A stretch of DNA of 64,000 bases from the NCBI RefSeq assembly GCF_002007645.1, contig NZ_CP019791.1, positions 3,340,593 through 3,404,592 of the forward strand, read 5' to 3'. The notes under the pieces are model-generated. The model had not been told where the DNA came from. It saw only the letters and a list, made by a program, of their open reading frames with translations, and did no database searches. Shown here piece after piece: positions 1 through 8,329 of this stretch. Position 1 is the first letter of the stretch. Every line of letters begins with the position of its first letter. The stretch comes from Anaerohalosphaera lusitana. Its GTDB lineage: Bacteria; Planctomycetota; Phycisphaerae; Sedimentisphaerales; Anaerohalosphaeraceae. Both the position numbers and the translations under genes were made by a program.

Positions 1-307
1 CCATTTCATGGCAATCGCAACCCGGACACGGTTTGAGCCTGCATTTATGCTTAAGTGCCCGCTCGATCTGCTCAGCCAGCTCATGCCTTACCCGGCAAAC
101 GATGTCGCCAACCGTATACCTTATGCTGTCTCGTGCAATGCGTCTCTTGCCTGTATAACCAGGAAACGCAATTTCCATCAGCATGTCAAAAATCTCTACG
201 ATCTTGCTTTTTACAGGCAAATTCGTAACATCGATAAAATTTATACCGGAGTCCCCTTCATAGGTCTCCAGTATTGAGTCTACCAGTTTATTGGTGGCCT
301 TGTCCAC
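1..307 (-). CDS. cysE: Serine O-acetyltransferase (CysE), N-terminal part, cut by window edge
   Basis: The enzyme acetylates L-serine to O-acetylserine, the substrate of the CysK encoded just upstream. About 102 codons are visible, from a GTG start at 305-307 with GGAG seven bases before it. The reading continues past base 1, so the hexapeptide-repeat catalytic domain lies outside the window. The visible part is the helical N-terminal domain, with a segment like LPVKSKIVEIFDML followed by FPGYTGKRR, typical of the EpsC/SrpH-like serine acetyltransferases. It lies 17 bases after the cysK stop on the same strand, which supports the assignment. Only the N-terminal domain is available to judge. 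Confidence 0.8.
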   Translation of the reverse strand, partial: MDKATNKLVDSILETYEGDSGINFIDVTNLPVKSKIVEIFDMLMEIAFPGYTGKRRIARDSIRYTVGDIVCRVRHELAEQIERALKHKCRLKPCPGCDCHEM

Positions 308-324
308 GATGCATCTCCTGTCCT

Positions 325-1245
325 TTACTTGAACAACTCGGTTGAAATATATCTCTCGCCGGTGTCGGGAAGTATAACGACGATCGTCTTGCCCTGCAGC
401 TCTTTTCGCTTTGAGACCTCTATTGCAGCATATAACGCTGCTCCCGAACTGATCCCTGCAAGAATACCTTCCTTTGCCGCGAGCTCACGGGCGATCTCCA
501 TAGATTTCTCATTACCGACTCGAAGAACTTCATCGTAAACATCTGTGTTAAGTATACCAGGCACGAAGCCGGCACCAATCCCCTGTATCTTGTGGGGTCC
601 GGGCTGATCCCCTGAAAGAACCGCAGAGCTTTCAGGTTCGACAGCCACAACGCGAAGCTCAGGATTACGCTCTTTGAGCACCTGTCCACAACCGGTTATG
701 GTTCCACCGGTGCCGATACCAGCTACCAGGATGTCAACCTGTCCATCCGTATCCTGCCATATCTCCTCAGCCGTAGTCTTTCTATGGATCTCCGGATTCG
801 CCGGATTTTCGAACTGCTGACACATAAAAGCATTGGGAGTCGAATTGACTATCTCATTGGCTTTTTCGATAGCTCCTTTCATACCCTTCTCAGCAGGCGT
901 GAGCACGAGCTCGGCACCAAGCATCTTGAGCAGACGGCGTCTTTCCACACTCATAGATTCGGGCATCGTAAGCATCAACCGATAACCCTTGCATGCACAT
1001 ACGAATGCCAGACCGATGCCTGTATTGCCGCTCGTAGGCTCGACCACTATTGTATCAGGCTTTAGCTTGCCGGCATCCTCCGCGGCCTGGATCATTGCAT
1101 ATGCAATTCGATCCTTGATGCTGGCACACGGATTAAAACTCTCGATTTTCGCCAGGATAGTAACTCCAGCCGCACCGAGCTTGTTGATGCGAACCAAAGG
1201 CGTCTTTCCGATCGTTTCGACTATATTTTCATAAATCTTTGCCAT
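325..1245 (-). CDS. cysK: Cysteine synthase A (O-acetylserine sulfhydrylase)
   Basis: This PLP enzyme makes L-cysteine from O-acetylserine and sulfide in the cytoplasm. The protein is 306 residues, the normal family length. It shows the PLP lysine in SIKDR (K44), the substrate loop TSGNTG (71-76), the phosphate-binding loop GTGGTITG (178-185) and the conserved AGISSGAA near 263. It sits between an Rrf2-type regulator upstream and cysE downstream on the same strand, so the three probably form one cysteine-biosynthesis operon. CysK and CysM are hard to separate by sequence alone. The neighbouring cysE favours CysK. Confidence 0.95.
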   Translation of the reverse strand: MAKIYENIVETIGKTPLVRINKLGAAGVTILAKIESFNPCASIKDRIAYAMIQAAEDAGKLKPDTIVVEPTSGNTGIGLAFVCACKGYRLMLTMPESMSVERRRLLKMLGAELVLTPAEKGMKGAIEKANEIVNSTPNAFMCQQFENPANPEIHRKTTAEEIWQDTDGQVDILVAGIGTGGTITGCGQVLKERNPELRVVAVEPESSAVLSGDQPGPHKIQGIGAGFVPGILNTDVYDEVLRVGNEKSMEIARELAAKEGILAGISSGAALYAAIEVSKRKELQGKTIVVILPDTGERYISTELFK

Positions 1246-1316
1246 GCCAACACCCTTTCCTGAATACTCATTAGTGTTTCACTCCCCGGGCACTCAAGAA
1301 TTCTAAAGCTGCCGGA

Positions 1317-1751
1317 TTAAATCTGGAAATCCAGCTTCTTCTTGGATTTCGCCCTGTCAACCAGATCCTGAAGAGTCGTCGATTCCAGAACAGTCATAAT
1401 GGCCTGATGTATCTCTATCCAAACCTGGCGGGTGATGCAATCAGTACACCTCGAACAATAATCCGTGTGCTCAACGCACTCTACCGGCGTCATTGGCCCT
1501 TCCAGCGTCACAAATACATCGCTAAGTCTGATCTCTTCAGGCTTCTTTGCAAGCATATAGCCGCCTTTAGGACCGCGAACGCTTCGTACCAGACCGGCAG
1601 ATTTCAAAATCGCCATCAGTTGCTCAAGATATTTACTGCTGATGTCTTCACGGTCCGCTATGGATTTTATCTGCAACGGTCCCTCATCGACATGCTTTGC
1701 CAGGTCCAGCAAAGCCCTTAATCCATATCTGCTTCTTGTAGATAACTTCAT
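1317..1751 (-). CDS. Rrf2-family transcriptional regulator (IscR/CymR-like)
   Basis: A 144-residue DNA-binding regulator with the Rrf2 winged-helix fold. It starts MKLSTRSRYGLRALLDLA, the recognition region is SSKYLEQLMAILKSAGLV (38-55) and the wing is RGPKGGY (59-65). Four cysteines at 92, 99, 102 and 105 fall where IscR and NsrR bind an iron-sulfur cluster, while the CymR cysteine regulator lacks such cysteines. The gene is first in an apparent operon with cysK and cysE, so it probably controls cysteine supply and may sense Fe-S or redox status. A palindrome overlaps its own predicted transcription start, suggesting autoregulation. The exact signal cannot be told from sequence. Confidence 0.85.
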   Translation of the reverse strand: MKLSTRSRYGLRALLDLAKHVDEGPLQIKSIADREDISSKYLEQLMAILKSAGLVRSVRGPKGGYMLAKKPEEIRLSDVFVTLEGPMTPVECVEHTDYCSRCTDCITRQVWIEIHQAIMTVLESTTLQDLVDRAKSKKKLDFQI

Positions 1752-1768
1752 ACATATCTCCTAAAATC

Positions 1769-1811
1769 CTAGTACTATACTAGTTTTACTGTGGAAAGTT
1801 TGCCATGTCAA
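1769..1811 (-). promoter_or_regulatory. Promoter and palindromic operator of the rrf2-cysK-cysE operon
   Basis: Read on the minus strand, TTGACA (1806-1811) and TAAAAC (1783-1788) are separated by 17 bases. Directly after the -10 lies a perfect palindrome, CTAGTA-CTA-TACTAG (1769-1783), covering the expected start of transcription and ending 17 bases before the ATG. This arrangement suits repression by the Rrf2 protein of its own operon. The -10 is weak, and the binding protein is inferred. Confidence 0.6.
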
Positions 1812-1879
1812 GCCCTGCACTAAAAAAAACCAATGCTAAAATTAACAGAAGAAAATTACACAACAATATCGTTAGACCA

Positions 1880-1908
1880 TTGACAGACGAAACTATCTGC
1901 ATTAGAAT
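1880..1908 (+). promoter_or_regulatory. Sigma-70-type promoter before the GT-toroid fusion gene
   Basis: TTGACA at 1880-1885 and TAGAAT at 1903-1908 are separated by exactly 17 bases. Transcription would start near 1915, giving a leader of about 80 bases before the chosen ATG at 1995. Confidence 0.65.
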
Positions 1909-1994
1909 TTGAAATAGACTATTGGGGAATAGCTTAATGCGGGCGTTGTTGACGAAAAACCCGAATGGGGGCTAAGGCCAAGGGAGGCACAGGA

Positions 1995-4376
1995 ATGACG
2001 AGAAACTCAAAAAAAGTAGCTTTTATTGCTTCGTATTTGCCTAAAAAGTGCGGTATTGCAACATTCACTTCTGACCTGATCTCAAACATTTCTTTGGCCG
2101 CCGGCAAAAGCTTCGACCCGCTGATTGTGGCAATGCAGGCCGAGCAAGACTGCCGTTACAAGGATCCCGTCAAGTTCGAAGTAAGGCAGAAGGTCAAAAA
2201 CGACTACATTTGCGCTGCTGACTACATAAACTTCAGCCATGTCGACCTGGTTTCCGTCCAGCACGAATTTGGCCTCTTTGGTGGAAGCGCTGGGTCATAT
2301 CTCAATCTGCTGCTCGATCGCGTAAGTGCACCTGTAATTACTACCATGCATACCGTACTCGAGGAACCGGACAAAAACTATTTCCGTTCAACAGTCAACG
2401 TGTGCAACGCATCCCACCGCATCATAGTCATGAACAAACGCGGGATCGAAATGCTCCACGAGATTTATGGGATCCCCAGGGAAAAAATACTTCTCGTACC
2501 TCACGGCATTCCGGATCTGCCTTTCGTGGACAGCAGCTACTACAAACACAAATTTGGCATGGAAGGCCGAAAAACGATCCTCACATTTGGTCTCCTAAGC
2601 AAAAACAAAGGCATAGAGCTGATGCTCAGAGCATTGCCGGAGATCGTCAAAAATGACCCGAGCGTACTATACATCATTCTCGGAACGACACATCCCAGTG
2701 TTCTGGCACATGAGGGCGAAGAATACCGCACAAGCCTGCAGCGTCTGGTAAATGAGCTCGGACTGCAGGATCATGTCCTATTCCACAATCAATTCGTAAA
2801 TGACGAGGACCTGCACAATTTCCTCTGTGCCGCCGATATCTATGTAACGCCCTATCGAAACAAAGAACAGCTCACCAGCGGCACTCTGGCTTTTGCAGTC
2901 GGCACCGGCAAGGCCGTTGTTTCAACACCATATTGGGCAGCCCAGGAACTGCTCGACGAAGGTCGAGGCCGTCTGGTGGACTTCGAGGACCACCACCAGC
3001 TCGCTGAAACAATAGTTGAACTAATCAAAAGTGAAGAGGTTTTTTACTCGCTCAGACGCCGAGCTTACGAATATGGCCGAGACCTGACATGGCAGCAGAT
3101 CGGTACCAGATACTGGAAAGAGTTCAACTCCCCATCCTTACCGGTACCCATACCTGTAAGAGCAACACAAGACACCCAGGAAAGCGTATCAGTGCTGGAC
3201 GTCCCTGAACCCCCGCTCGACCATCTAAAAAGACTAACTGACGACACCGGCCTTTATCAGCACGCAAAATTTATCTTGCCCAACAGACAGCACGGCTACT
3301 GCACCGATGACAATACACGGGCACTTATTGCCATGACAAGATATTACGCCCAGTACGCAGAACCTGAAGCATTGAGGCTTTTCAACGTCTATCTTTCTTT
3401 CGTGTTTGACTCACAGCGTCCCGACGGCACGGTCAGGAACTTCATGACCTTCGAACGACGCTGGATCGAGGACGAACCCGAACACGATGCTCTTGGCCGG
3501 GCACTGTGGGCATTCGGCGCGATCATCAATAAACCGCCGCTGCCGCGGTATCTGCCCGTAGCTAAGGACTGTTTTGACAAATCCGTCAAACATATCGCAG
3601 GCCTTTCACTGCGAGGCAAGGCCTATGCGATCTTCGGGATATCTCACTATCTGAGCCAGTTCCCCGGAGCAAGCGATATAAAACGCTATCTCGCGGTGGC
3701 TGTTGAACATATAGCTGCGAGTTTTGAAACCTATAGTGAGCCCGGCTGGGAATGGTTTGAGGAAAAGCTATCCTATGACAACGCCGCCCTTCCCCACGCT
3801 ATGTTCGAGGCCGCGATCTGTACCGGCAAAAAGCGATTCCTGGACATCGCATTGAAAAGCTGTCAGTTCCTGATCGATAAGACATATGACGGAGACCATT
3901 TCAGCTTTATAGGATGCAAGGGATGGCACAAAAAAGGCAGATCAAGAGCCATATTCGACCAGCAGCCTATTGAAGTCGCCGGCACCGCGCACATGCTCAG
4001 AAGTGCATACGACGCCACTGCGGACAGGGACTATCTTAAGCTGCAGCGCAAGGCCTTCGACTGGTTCCTCGGAGAAAATGACCTGCATATCCCCGTATAC
4101 GATTTTAAGACTAAAGGCAGTTGTGACGGCCTTCAGCAGAACGGCGTAAACATGAACCAGGGCGCAGAGAGCATGGTAAGCTTTCTGCTGAGCCTTCTAT
4201 GCATCGTTGAGAGTTACAGCACACGCACCACTTACGAACCGCAGCAAATGCTCTTTCCAGAGCCTGTCGAAAACCTCACGACTCCCAAACACCAGCAAAT
4301 ACGAGAGATTTTTTTACAAAGTAAGTCTTCAAAGAATGGTTTAAAAAAGCAGAACTCAAAAGTATCAGAGTCCTGA
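1995..4376 (+). CDS. GT4-type glycosyltransferase fused to an alpha/alpha-toroid domain
   Basis: The protein is 793 residues. The first half (about 1-390) is a GT-B glycosyltransferase of the GT4/group 1 type, with an N-terminal Rossmann start (KKVAFIASYLPKKCGIATFT), VQHEFGLFGG, the domain junction ILTFGLLSKNKGIELML, and the donor-site stretch LTSGTLAFAVGTGKAVVSTP. The second half (about 415-770) has repeated helical hairpins with HGYCTDDNTRAL, EHDALGRALWAFG and LSYDNAALPHAMFEA, like a six-hairpin glycosidase or epimerase fold. The sugar donor and acceptor are unknown. I chose the ATG at 1995 because GGGAGG precedes it by seven bases; an in-frame ATG at 1965 has no such site. It stands alone behind its own promoter. 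Confidence 0.85.
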   Translation: MTRNSKKVAFIASYLPKKCGIATFTSDLISNISLAAGKSFDPLIVAMQAEQDCRYKDPVKFEVRQKVKNDYICAADYINFSHVDLVSVQHEFGLFGGSAGSYLNLLLDRVSAPVITTMHTVLEEPDKNYFRSTVNVCNASHRIIVMNKRGIEMLHEIYGIPREKILLVPHGIPDLPFVDSSYYKHKFGMEGRKTILTFGLLSKNKGIELMLRALPEIVKNDPSVLYIILGTTHPSVLAHEGEEYRTSLQRLVNELGLQDHVLFHNQFVNDEDLHNFLCAADIYVTPYRNKEQLTSGTLAFAVGTGKAVVSTPYWAAQELLDEGRGRLVDFEDHHQLAETIVELIKSEEVFYSLRRRAYEYGRDLTWQQIGTRYWKEFNSPSLPVPIPVRATQDTQESVSVLDVPEPPLDHLKRLTDDTGLYQHAKFILPNRQHGYCTDDNTRALIAMTRYYAQYAEPEALRLFNVYLSFVFDSQRPDGTVRNFMTFERRWIEDEPEHDALGRALWAFGAIINKPPLPRYLPVAKDCFDKSVKHIAGLSLRGKAYAIFGISHYLSQFPGASDIKRYLAVAVEHIAASFETYSEPGWEWFEEKLSYDNAALPHAMFEAAICTGKKRFLDIALKSCQFLIDKTYDGDHFSFIGCKGWHKKGRSRAIFDQQPIEVAGTAHMLRSAYDATADRDYLKLQRKAFDWFLGENDLHIPVYDFKTKGSCDGLQQNGVNMNQGAESMVSFLLSLLCIVESYSTRTTYEPQQMLFPEPVENLTTPKHQQIREIFLQSKSSKNGLKKQNSKVSES

Positions 4377-4506
4377 ATCGCTGAATTGCTCACAAAAAAT
4401 CAAAGATGAAAAAACGCGGAAAATGTGGCTTTTTTTGCTTGCAGAAACCACTTTCAGGCATTACATTTCTCAGTTCCCGGGGGGATAGTATTCGCTTTTT
4501 CCATAT

Positions 4507-4579
4507 GGGAGTGTAGCTCAGTTGGCAGAGCAACGCCCTTTTAAGGCGTGGGTCCTGGGTTCGAGTCCCAGCGCTCCCA
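4507..4579 (+). tRNA. tRNA-Lys(UUU)
   Basis: A 73-base cloverleaf. The acceptor stem is GGGAGTG paired with CGCTCCC (one G-U), the anticodon stem is ACGCC/GGCGT, the anticodon loop CTTTTAA carries TTT, and the T-arm is CTGGG-TTCGAGT-CCCAG. The discriminator base is A and CCA is not encoded. It lies just before the surface-glycan operon. Confidence 0.97.
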
Positions 4580-4684
4580 TATTTTTCTTGCCCCCGCCAA
4601 TCTCAACCTTCAACCTCTTGACGCTGGGCAATAAGGGAGTCCTCAAACCACGCCAGTTGTCGTTGTAAGACTTAGAAAATATAC

Positions 4685-4711
4685 TTGAAAATAAACATAT
4701 TTAGGTATAAT
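4685..4711 (+). promoter_or_regulatory. Candidate promoter of the WbpB/WbpD glycan operon
   Basis: A consensus TATAAT at 4706-4711 follows TTGAAA at 4685-4690. The 15-base spacing is short, so the real -35 may sit one or two bases upstream. Transcription would begin near 4718, leaving a leader of about 165 bases before the gene at 4886. Confidence 0.5.
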
Positions 4712-4768
4712 TTTAAGCCAGTTAGAATAAGTCACGGCGTCCTCGGTCAAAATTGCATTTCAGCAAAA

Positions 4769-4830
4769 CGGTGCAACCGAAGGGGACGGAGTACGCCTAT
4801 TTTTACTGCACGGTTGCAGTTTTAGCGTAC
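4769..4830 (+). promoter_or_regulatory. Structured 5' leader of the glycan operon
   Basis: The leader RNA can fold in competing ways. A stem GTACGC (4791-4796) with GCGTAC (4825-4830) encloses a hairpin CTGCA-CGGT-TGCAG (4806-4819). Alternatively GCAACCG (4773-4779) can pair with CGGTTGC (4811-4817), which would break that hairpin, while CGGT-GCA-ACCG (4769-4779) can also fold on itself. I recognise no known riboswitch consensus. The mutually exclusive pairings are seen directly; a regulatory role is inference. Confidence 0.35.
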
Positions 4831-4885
4831 AAAGCGCTTATTTTTCCAAATGGGTTCGAAACGCCACAGCAGGGAGGTATGGCAA

Positions 4886-5860
4886 ATGGAAAACACAAAA
4901 CCCTATCGTTTTGCTCTTATTGGGGCTGGGGGTTATATTGCGCCGAGACACTTAAAAGCAATCAAGGAGACAGGAAATGTTCTCGAGGCAGCACTTGACA
5001 AGAGTGACTCTGTAGGAATTCTCGACTCTTATTTTCCCGAGGCTAGCTTTTTCACCGAATTCGAACGCTTCGATCGGCATATTGAAAAATTGAGGCGAGA
5101 AGATGGACACGCAGTCGACTATGTATCTATCTGTTCACCCAACTATCTGCACGATTCGCATGTAAGGTTTGCCCTAAGAATAAAGGCCCACGCGATCTGC
5201 GAAAAACCCTTGGTGCTAAACCCCTGGAACGTCGAAGCTCTCGAAGCTATCGAACAGGAGGACACCAACAATGTTTACACCATTCTGCAGTTAAGGCTGC
5301 ACCCCACAATTCTAAAGCTCAAACGCGAGATCGAATCAGGACCAGCCGATCGCATCCACGATATAGAATTGACCTACATAACGTCCCGAGGCAAGTGGTA
5401 TATGCACTCATGGAAAGGAGATATTACCAAATCCGGAGGGATCGCAACAAATATCGGCGTGCACTTCTTTGACATGCTGTCCTGGATATTCGGAGCAGAA
5501 AAGGACAACAAGGTTCACTACTACACACCCCGAAAGGCCGCGGGCCTGCTCGAATTGGAAAAGGCACGCGTAAGATGGTTTTTGTCACTCGACAGCGAAG
5601 ACCTGCCGTTCGAACCTGAACCGGACAAACCAAAGACATACCGCTCCATAAACATAGACGGCAAAGAAGTAGAATTTTCGGGCGGCTTCACGGACCTTCA
5701 CACCCTCAGCTACAAGAAAATACTGGCTGGCGAAGGGTTCGGTCTGAAGGACTCCTTGCCTTCGCTGCGTATTGTTTCGCAGATCAGAAACCTCAACCCT
5801 ATAGGGCTCAAAGGTGATTACCACCCATTTTTAAAGAAAGCGTTTGTAAGTGATGACTAA
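4886..5860 (+). CDS. wbpB: Gfo/Idh/MocA oxidoreductase, WbpB/WlbA-like (UDP-GlcNAc-uronate 3-dehydrogenase)
   Basis: By family, this enzyme uses NAD(H) to oxidise C3 of UDP-N-acetylglucosaminuronic acid on the way to 2,3-diacetamido uronic acids of surface polysaccharides. The 324-residue protein has the Rossmann loop LIGAGGYIAPRH (11-22), the catalytic-site EKP (106-108, K107) and the WbpB-typical stretches LTYITSRGKWY (162-172) and IATNIGVHFFDML (186-198). The start at 4886 has GGGAGG eight bases upstream; an in-frame ATG at 4850 does not. It overlaps the WbpD-like acetyltransferase, the partner two steps later. The intervening aminotransferase (WbpE) is not in the window. Confidence 0.85.
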   Translation: MENTKPYRFALIGAGGYIAPRHLKAIKETGNVLEAALDKSDSVGILDSYFPEASFFTEFERFDRHIEKLRREDGHAVDYVSICSPNYLHDSHVRFALRIKAHAICEKPLVLNPWNVEALEAIEQEDTNNVYTILQLRLHPTILKLKREIESGPADRIHDIELTYITSRGKWYMHSWKGDITKSGGIATNIGVHFFDMLSWIFGAEKDNKVHYYTPRKAAGLLELEKARVRWFLSLDSEDLPFEPEPDKPKTYRSINIDGKEVEFSGGFTDLHTLSYKKILAGEGFGLKDSLPSLRIVSQIRNLNPIGLKGDYHPFLKKAFVSDD

Positions 5861-6509
5861 AGACTATTTTGTTCACAAAACCAGCATAGTAGATGAAGGT
5901 GCCTCGGTCGGAGAAGGCACCAATATCTGGCATTTTTCACATGTAATGAAGAACGCTCGAATAGGTAAAAACTGTATCTTCGGGCAAAACACCTGTGTTT
6001 CACCTGATGTCATCGTCGGCAACAGTGTAAAAGTGCAGAACAATGTTTCCATCTACACGGGCACGGTCATCGAAGATGATGTGTTTCTGGGCCCTTCTTG
6101 CGTTCTGACAAATGTCACCAATCCACGCTCTCAGGTAGTCAGGCGCGACCTTTATGAAAAGACGGTCATCAAACGCGGCGCCACAATAGGGGCCAACTCC
6201 ACGATCGTATGCGGAATCGAGATCGGCCGCTACGCCTTCATCGGCGCAGGCGCTGTAGTGACTCAAAACGTCCCTGATTACGCTCTCATGCTCGGGGTCC
6301 CCGCCAAACAGTCCGGGTGGATGAGTCGACACGGAATCCCGCTTAAGGACCCAGACGAAAACGGCGTGATGACCTGCCCTGAAAGCGGCTACAGATACAA
6401 AGAGGTTCAGCCCGGCAAGATGAAATGCCTCGACCTTGACGAAGAAGCTTGCCTACCCGAGGAAAAATCGGTGGGAAAAGCTCCGTATGACGACTTCAAA
6501 ATTAGCTGA
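5853..6509 (+). CDS. wbpD: Hexapeptide N-acetyltransferase, WbpD/WlbB-like
   Basis: The family acetylates the 3-amino group of UDP-2-acetamido-3-amino-glucuronate. The 218-residue protein is a left-handed beta-helix of hexapeptide repeats (about 8-165) with VKVQNNVSIYTG, FTNV-like LTNVTNPR, RGATIGANSTIVCG and GAGAVVTQNVPDYALMLGVPA, all close to WbpD. A C-terminal tail of about 45 residues beyond the usual end contains CPESGYRY. The start overlaps the wbpB stop; GTG at 5850 is an alternative to the ATG at 5853. The pairing with a WbpB homologue strongly supports the assignment. Confidence 0.88.
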   Translation: MTKDYFVHKTSIVDEGASVGEGTNIWHFSHVMKNARIGKNCIFGQNTCVSPDVIVGNSVKVQNNVSIYTGTVIEDDVFLGPSCVLTNVTNPRSQVVRRDLYEKTVIKRGATIGANSTIVCGIEIGRYAFIGAGAVVTQNVPDYALMLGVPAKQSGWMSRHGIPLKDPDENGVMTCPESGYRYKEVQPGKMKCLDLDEEACLPEEKSVGKAPYDDFKIS

Positions 6510-6536
6510 TAATAAAGTCCAAATTTCAGAAAACAC

Positions 6537-7346
6537 ATGCCATACGAAAAACGCATTATAATAGGAGGTCTTCCCCGTTCTGGGTCAACCTTACTTAGGT
6601 TTATGCTTGATGCCGCTTCCACAATTATTTCGGGTCCGGAGACTGCTTTCTTCACTCAGCCCCTGTTTCAACAGCAGGCCACAATCGCTCGTCTTGCCCA
6701 AAGACTTGCCGATAAACTAAATATATGTCCCGAACGCCTCACAGAGGCCGTTATAACCGCGCCAACTTCCTGCCAAGCATATGATTCTATCTCCGATCTG
6801 ATGGGTGAAAACGCTGGCATCTCAAAACCTTGCTGGGCAGAAAAGTCCCCCCGCAACTGTTTCTCTTATCACAGGCTACATGCCGAGAATCCTAATTTTT
6901 ATTTCATAAGCACCATTAGGCACGGCCTTGACGTAGTAACTTCTGTGGTAAAAAACCATCCAAACAATGCAAATCAGTATTGGTGCCCCATCCAACGCTA
7001 TGTCGACACCATGCTTGCGATCTACTCGTTCAAGAGCCCACGTCATTTAATTGTAAAATACGAAGACATGGTCACCTCACCACAAAAAACAATGAATCAA
7101 ATATTTGCCTTTTTGGGGCTTAAATACGAGGACCATATAATTCAAAGCTTCCGCCAACCAGCTTCGACTCGTGATCTCACAAAGGTGCACCAGCCAAAAT
7201 TGAAGCAGGAAATCAGTTCAGACTGGATTAACAGATGGAAAGCCCTGCAGCATAGTGAACGTGTGAATGAATTCATGCAACATTCCAAAGCGGTGTATTG
7301 GCTTGAACATTCAGGCTATGAACTCCCACAAAGATCTTATACATGA
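6537..7346 (+). CDS. Sulfotransferase family protein
   Basis: The 269-residue protein is of the usual length for PAPS-dependent sulfotransferases. It carries the 5'-phosphosulfate loop GLPRSGSTLL (11-20), a 3'-phosphate site in FISTIRHGLDVVTSVVKN, and the late helix IVKYEDMVTSPQKTMNQIF. It probably sulfates the glycan made by this operon, or another carrier; the acceptor cannot be read from sequence. It lies 27 bases after the WbpD-like gene. Its stop overlaps the ATG of the short gene broken by the first insertion sequence. Confidence 0.85.
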   Translation: MPYEKRIIIGGLPRSGSTLLRFMLDAASTIISGPETAFFTQPLFQQQATIARLAQRLADKLNICPERLTEAVITAPTSCQAYDSISDLMGENAGISKPCWAEKSPRNCFSYHRLHAENPNFYFISTIRHGLDVVTSVVKNHPNNANQYWCPIQRYVDTMLAIYSFKSPRHLIVKYEDMVTSPQKTMNQIFAFLGLKYEDHIIQSFRQPASTRDLTKVHQPKLKQEISSDWINRWKALQHSERVNEFMQHSKAVYWLEHSGYELPQRSYT

Positions 7347-7431
7347 CCGACCCTTATTGGAGCGGATCATGTAATGATTTGGAACGAAGACGGGAACAGG
7401 CCAACTGGTTCGACAAAGGCGTAAGACACTA

Positions 7432-8329
7432 GAAGCTGTTTCAAAACTAACTTCATTTTAAACTTGCGCTATTAAACGACTTATGTAAACTTTGCTGTAA
7501 AACGGAAATGTTTTTTCAGCAAAGGATTTGCCGATGGTCACGGATGACAATGGAAAAAGATTGAGCCGTTGCTGCCGAAGCACAAACAGTCGCCCAAAGG
7601 CGGACGCAAGCCGCGTAGCAACCGGGAAGTTTTCGAAGGCATTTGCTGGGTCCTTCGAAGCGGGGCCAGGTGGAAGGACCTGCCCGACAGGTACCCCTCA
7701 GCGAGCACCTGCTGGCGTAGATTGCAGCAGTGGGAAGAGCAGGGAGTGTGGCTCAAAATGTGGCGTAAGTTCTTGTCAGAGCTGGACGAACAGGGCCAGC
7801 TCGAATGGGAAGAGACCTTCGCCGACGGCTGTTTCGCCTCGGCAAAAAAAGGGGGCCACAGATTGGAAAAACCAAACGCGGAAAGGGTACGAAGTGGATG
7901 GTGGTGGTCGATGGCCAGGGAGTCCCTCTCGGTGCTCACCTCGATTCGGCCTCGCCTAGTGAGATAAAGCTGCTGGAGCCGACTATCGAAAAGATTGCTG
8001 TGCCGCGAAGAGGCCGCGGGCGTCCGCGAAAAAATCCGACTCGCATCGTTGCTGACAAGGGCTACGACAGCGACCCGCTCCGTGAGAGACTGGCCAGACG
8101 CAACATTGAATTGATTTGCCCGTACCGGAAAAACAACAAGCAGAAGAAATATCATGATGGCCGAAAAATGCGGCGTTATAAGCGTAGATGGACGGTTGAG
8201 CGGACTTTTGCCTGGCTGGGCAACTTCCGCCGACTGGTCGTTCGGTATGAAAGAGAGATTAAAATGTATCAGGCGTTTTTTCATATCGCATGCTTGATTA
8301 TTACGCTAAGGCAGTTTTGAAATGGCTTC
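7432..8329 (+). mobile_element. IS5-family insertion sequence (IS427-like), 898 bp
   Basis: Terminal inverted repeats match at 16 of 20 positions: GAAGCTGTTTCAAAACTAAC at 7432-7451 and, reversed, GAAGCCATTTCAAAACTGCC at 8310-8329. A TA dinucleotide flanks both sides (7430-7431 and 8330-8331), the usual target duplication of this subgroup. One transposase gene in two overlapping frames fills the element. It interrupts a short reading frame. Confidence 0.9.
7534..8320 (+). CDS. IS5-family (IS427-like) transposase, frame broken in two places
   Basis: Together the frames give a DDE transposase with LPKHKQSPKGGRKP, SGARWKDLPDRYP, FADGCFASAKK, the IS427 signature GKTKRGKGTKWMVVVDG, VADKGYDSD and RRWTVERTFAWL. 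Frame one runs to 7967 and frame two from 7805 to 8320. The switch is a -1 shift at a run of seven A followed by G near 7845-7852, a classic slippery site that this subgroup uses on purpose. A second break lies near 7549: the ATG at 7534 gives MVTDD, and restoring one base would continue as QWKKIEPLLP. That looks like a true deletion, unless translation starts at TTG 7569. The element may therefore be inactive. Confidence 0.85.

Noticed and set aside
8-277. An 89-codon plus-strand frame at the left edge
   Set aside because: It lies opposite the clear cysE N-terminal domain and has no motif of its own.
4376-4450. Terminator after the GT-toroid gene
   Set aside because: A T-run is present at about 4430-4437, but the bases before it do not form a clean stem with it.
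4769-4830. Known riboswitch class in the wbpB leader
   Set aside because: None of the consensus cores I know fits; it is reported only as an unclassified structured leader.
4753-4998. A small plus-strand frame in the leader before wbpB
   Set aside because: It overlaps the wbpB start in another frame and the leader is better explained by RNA pairing; no ribosome site supports it.
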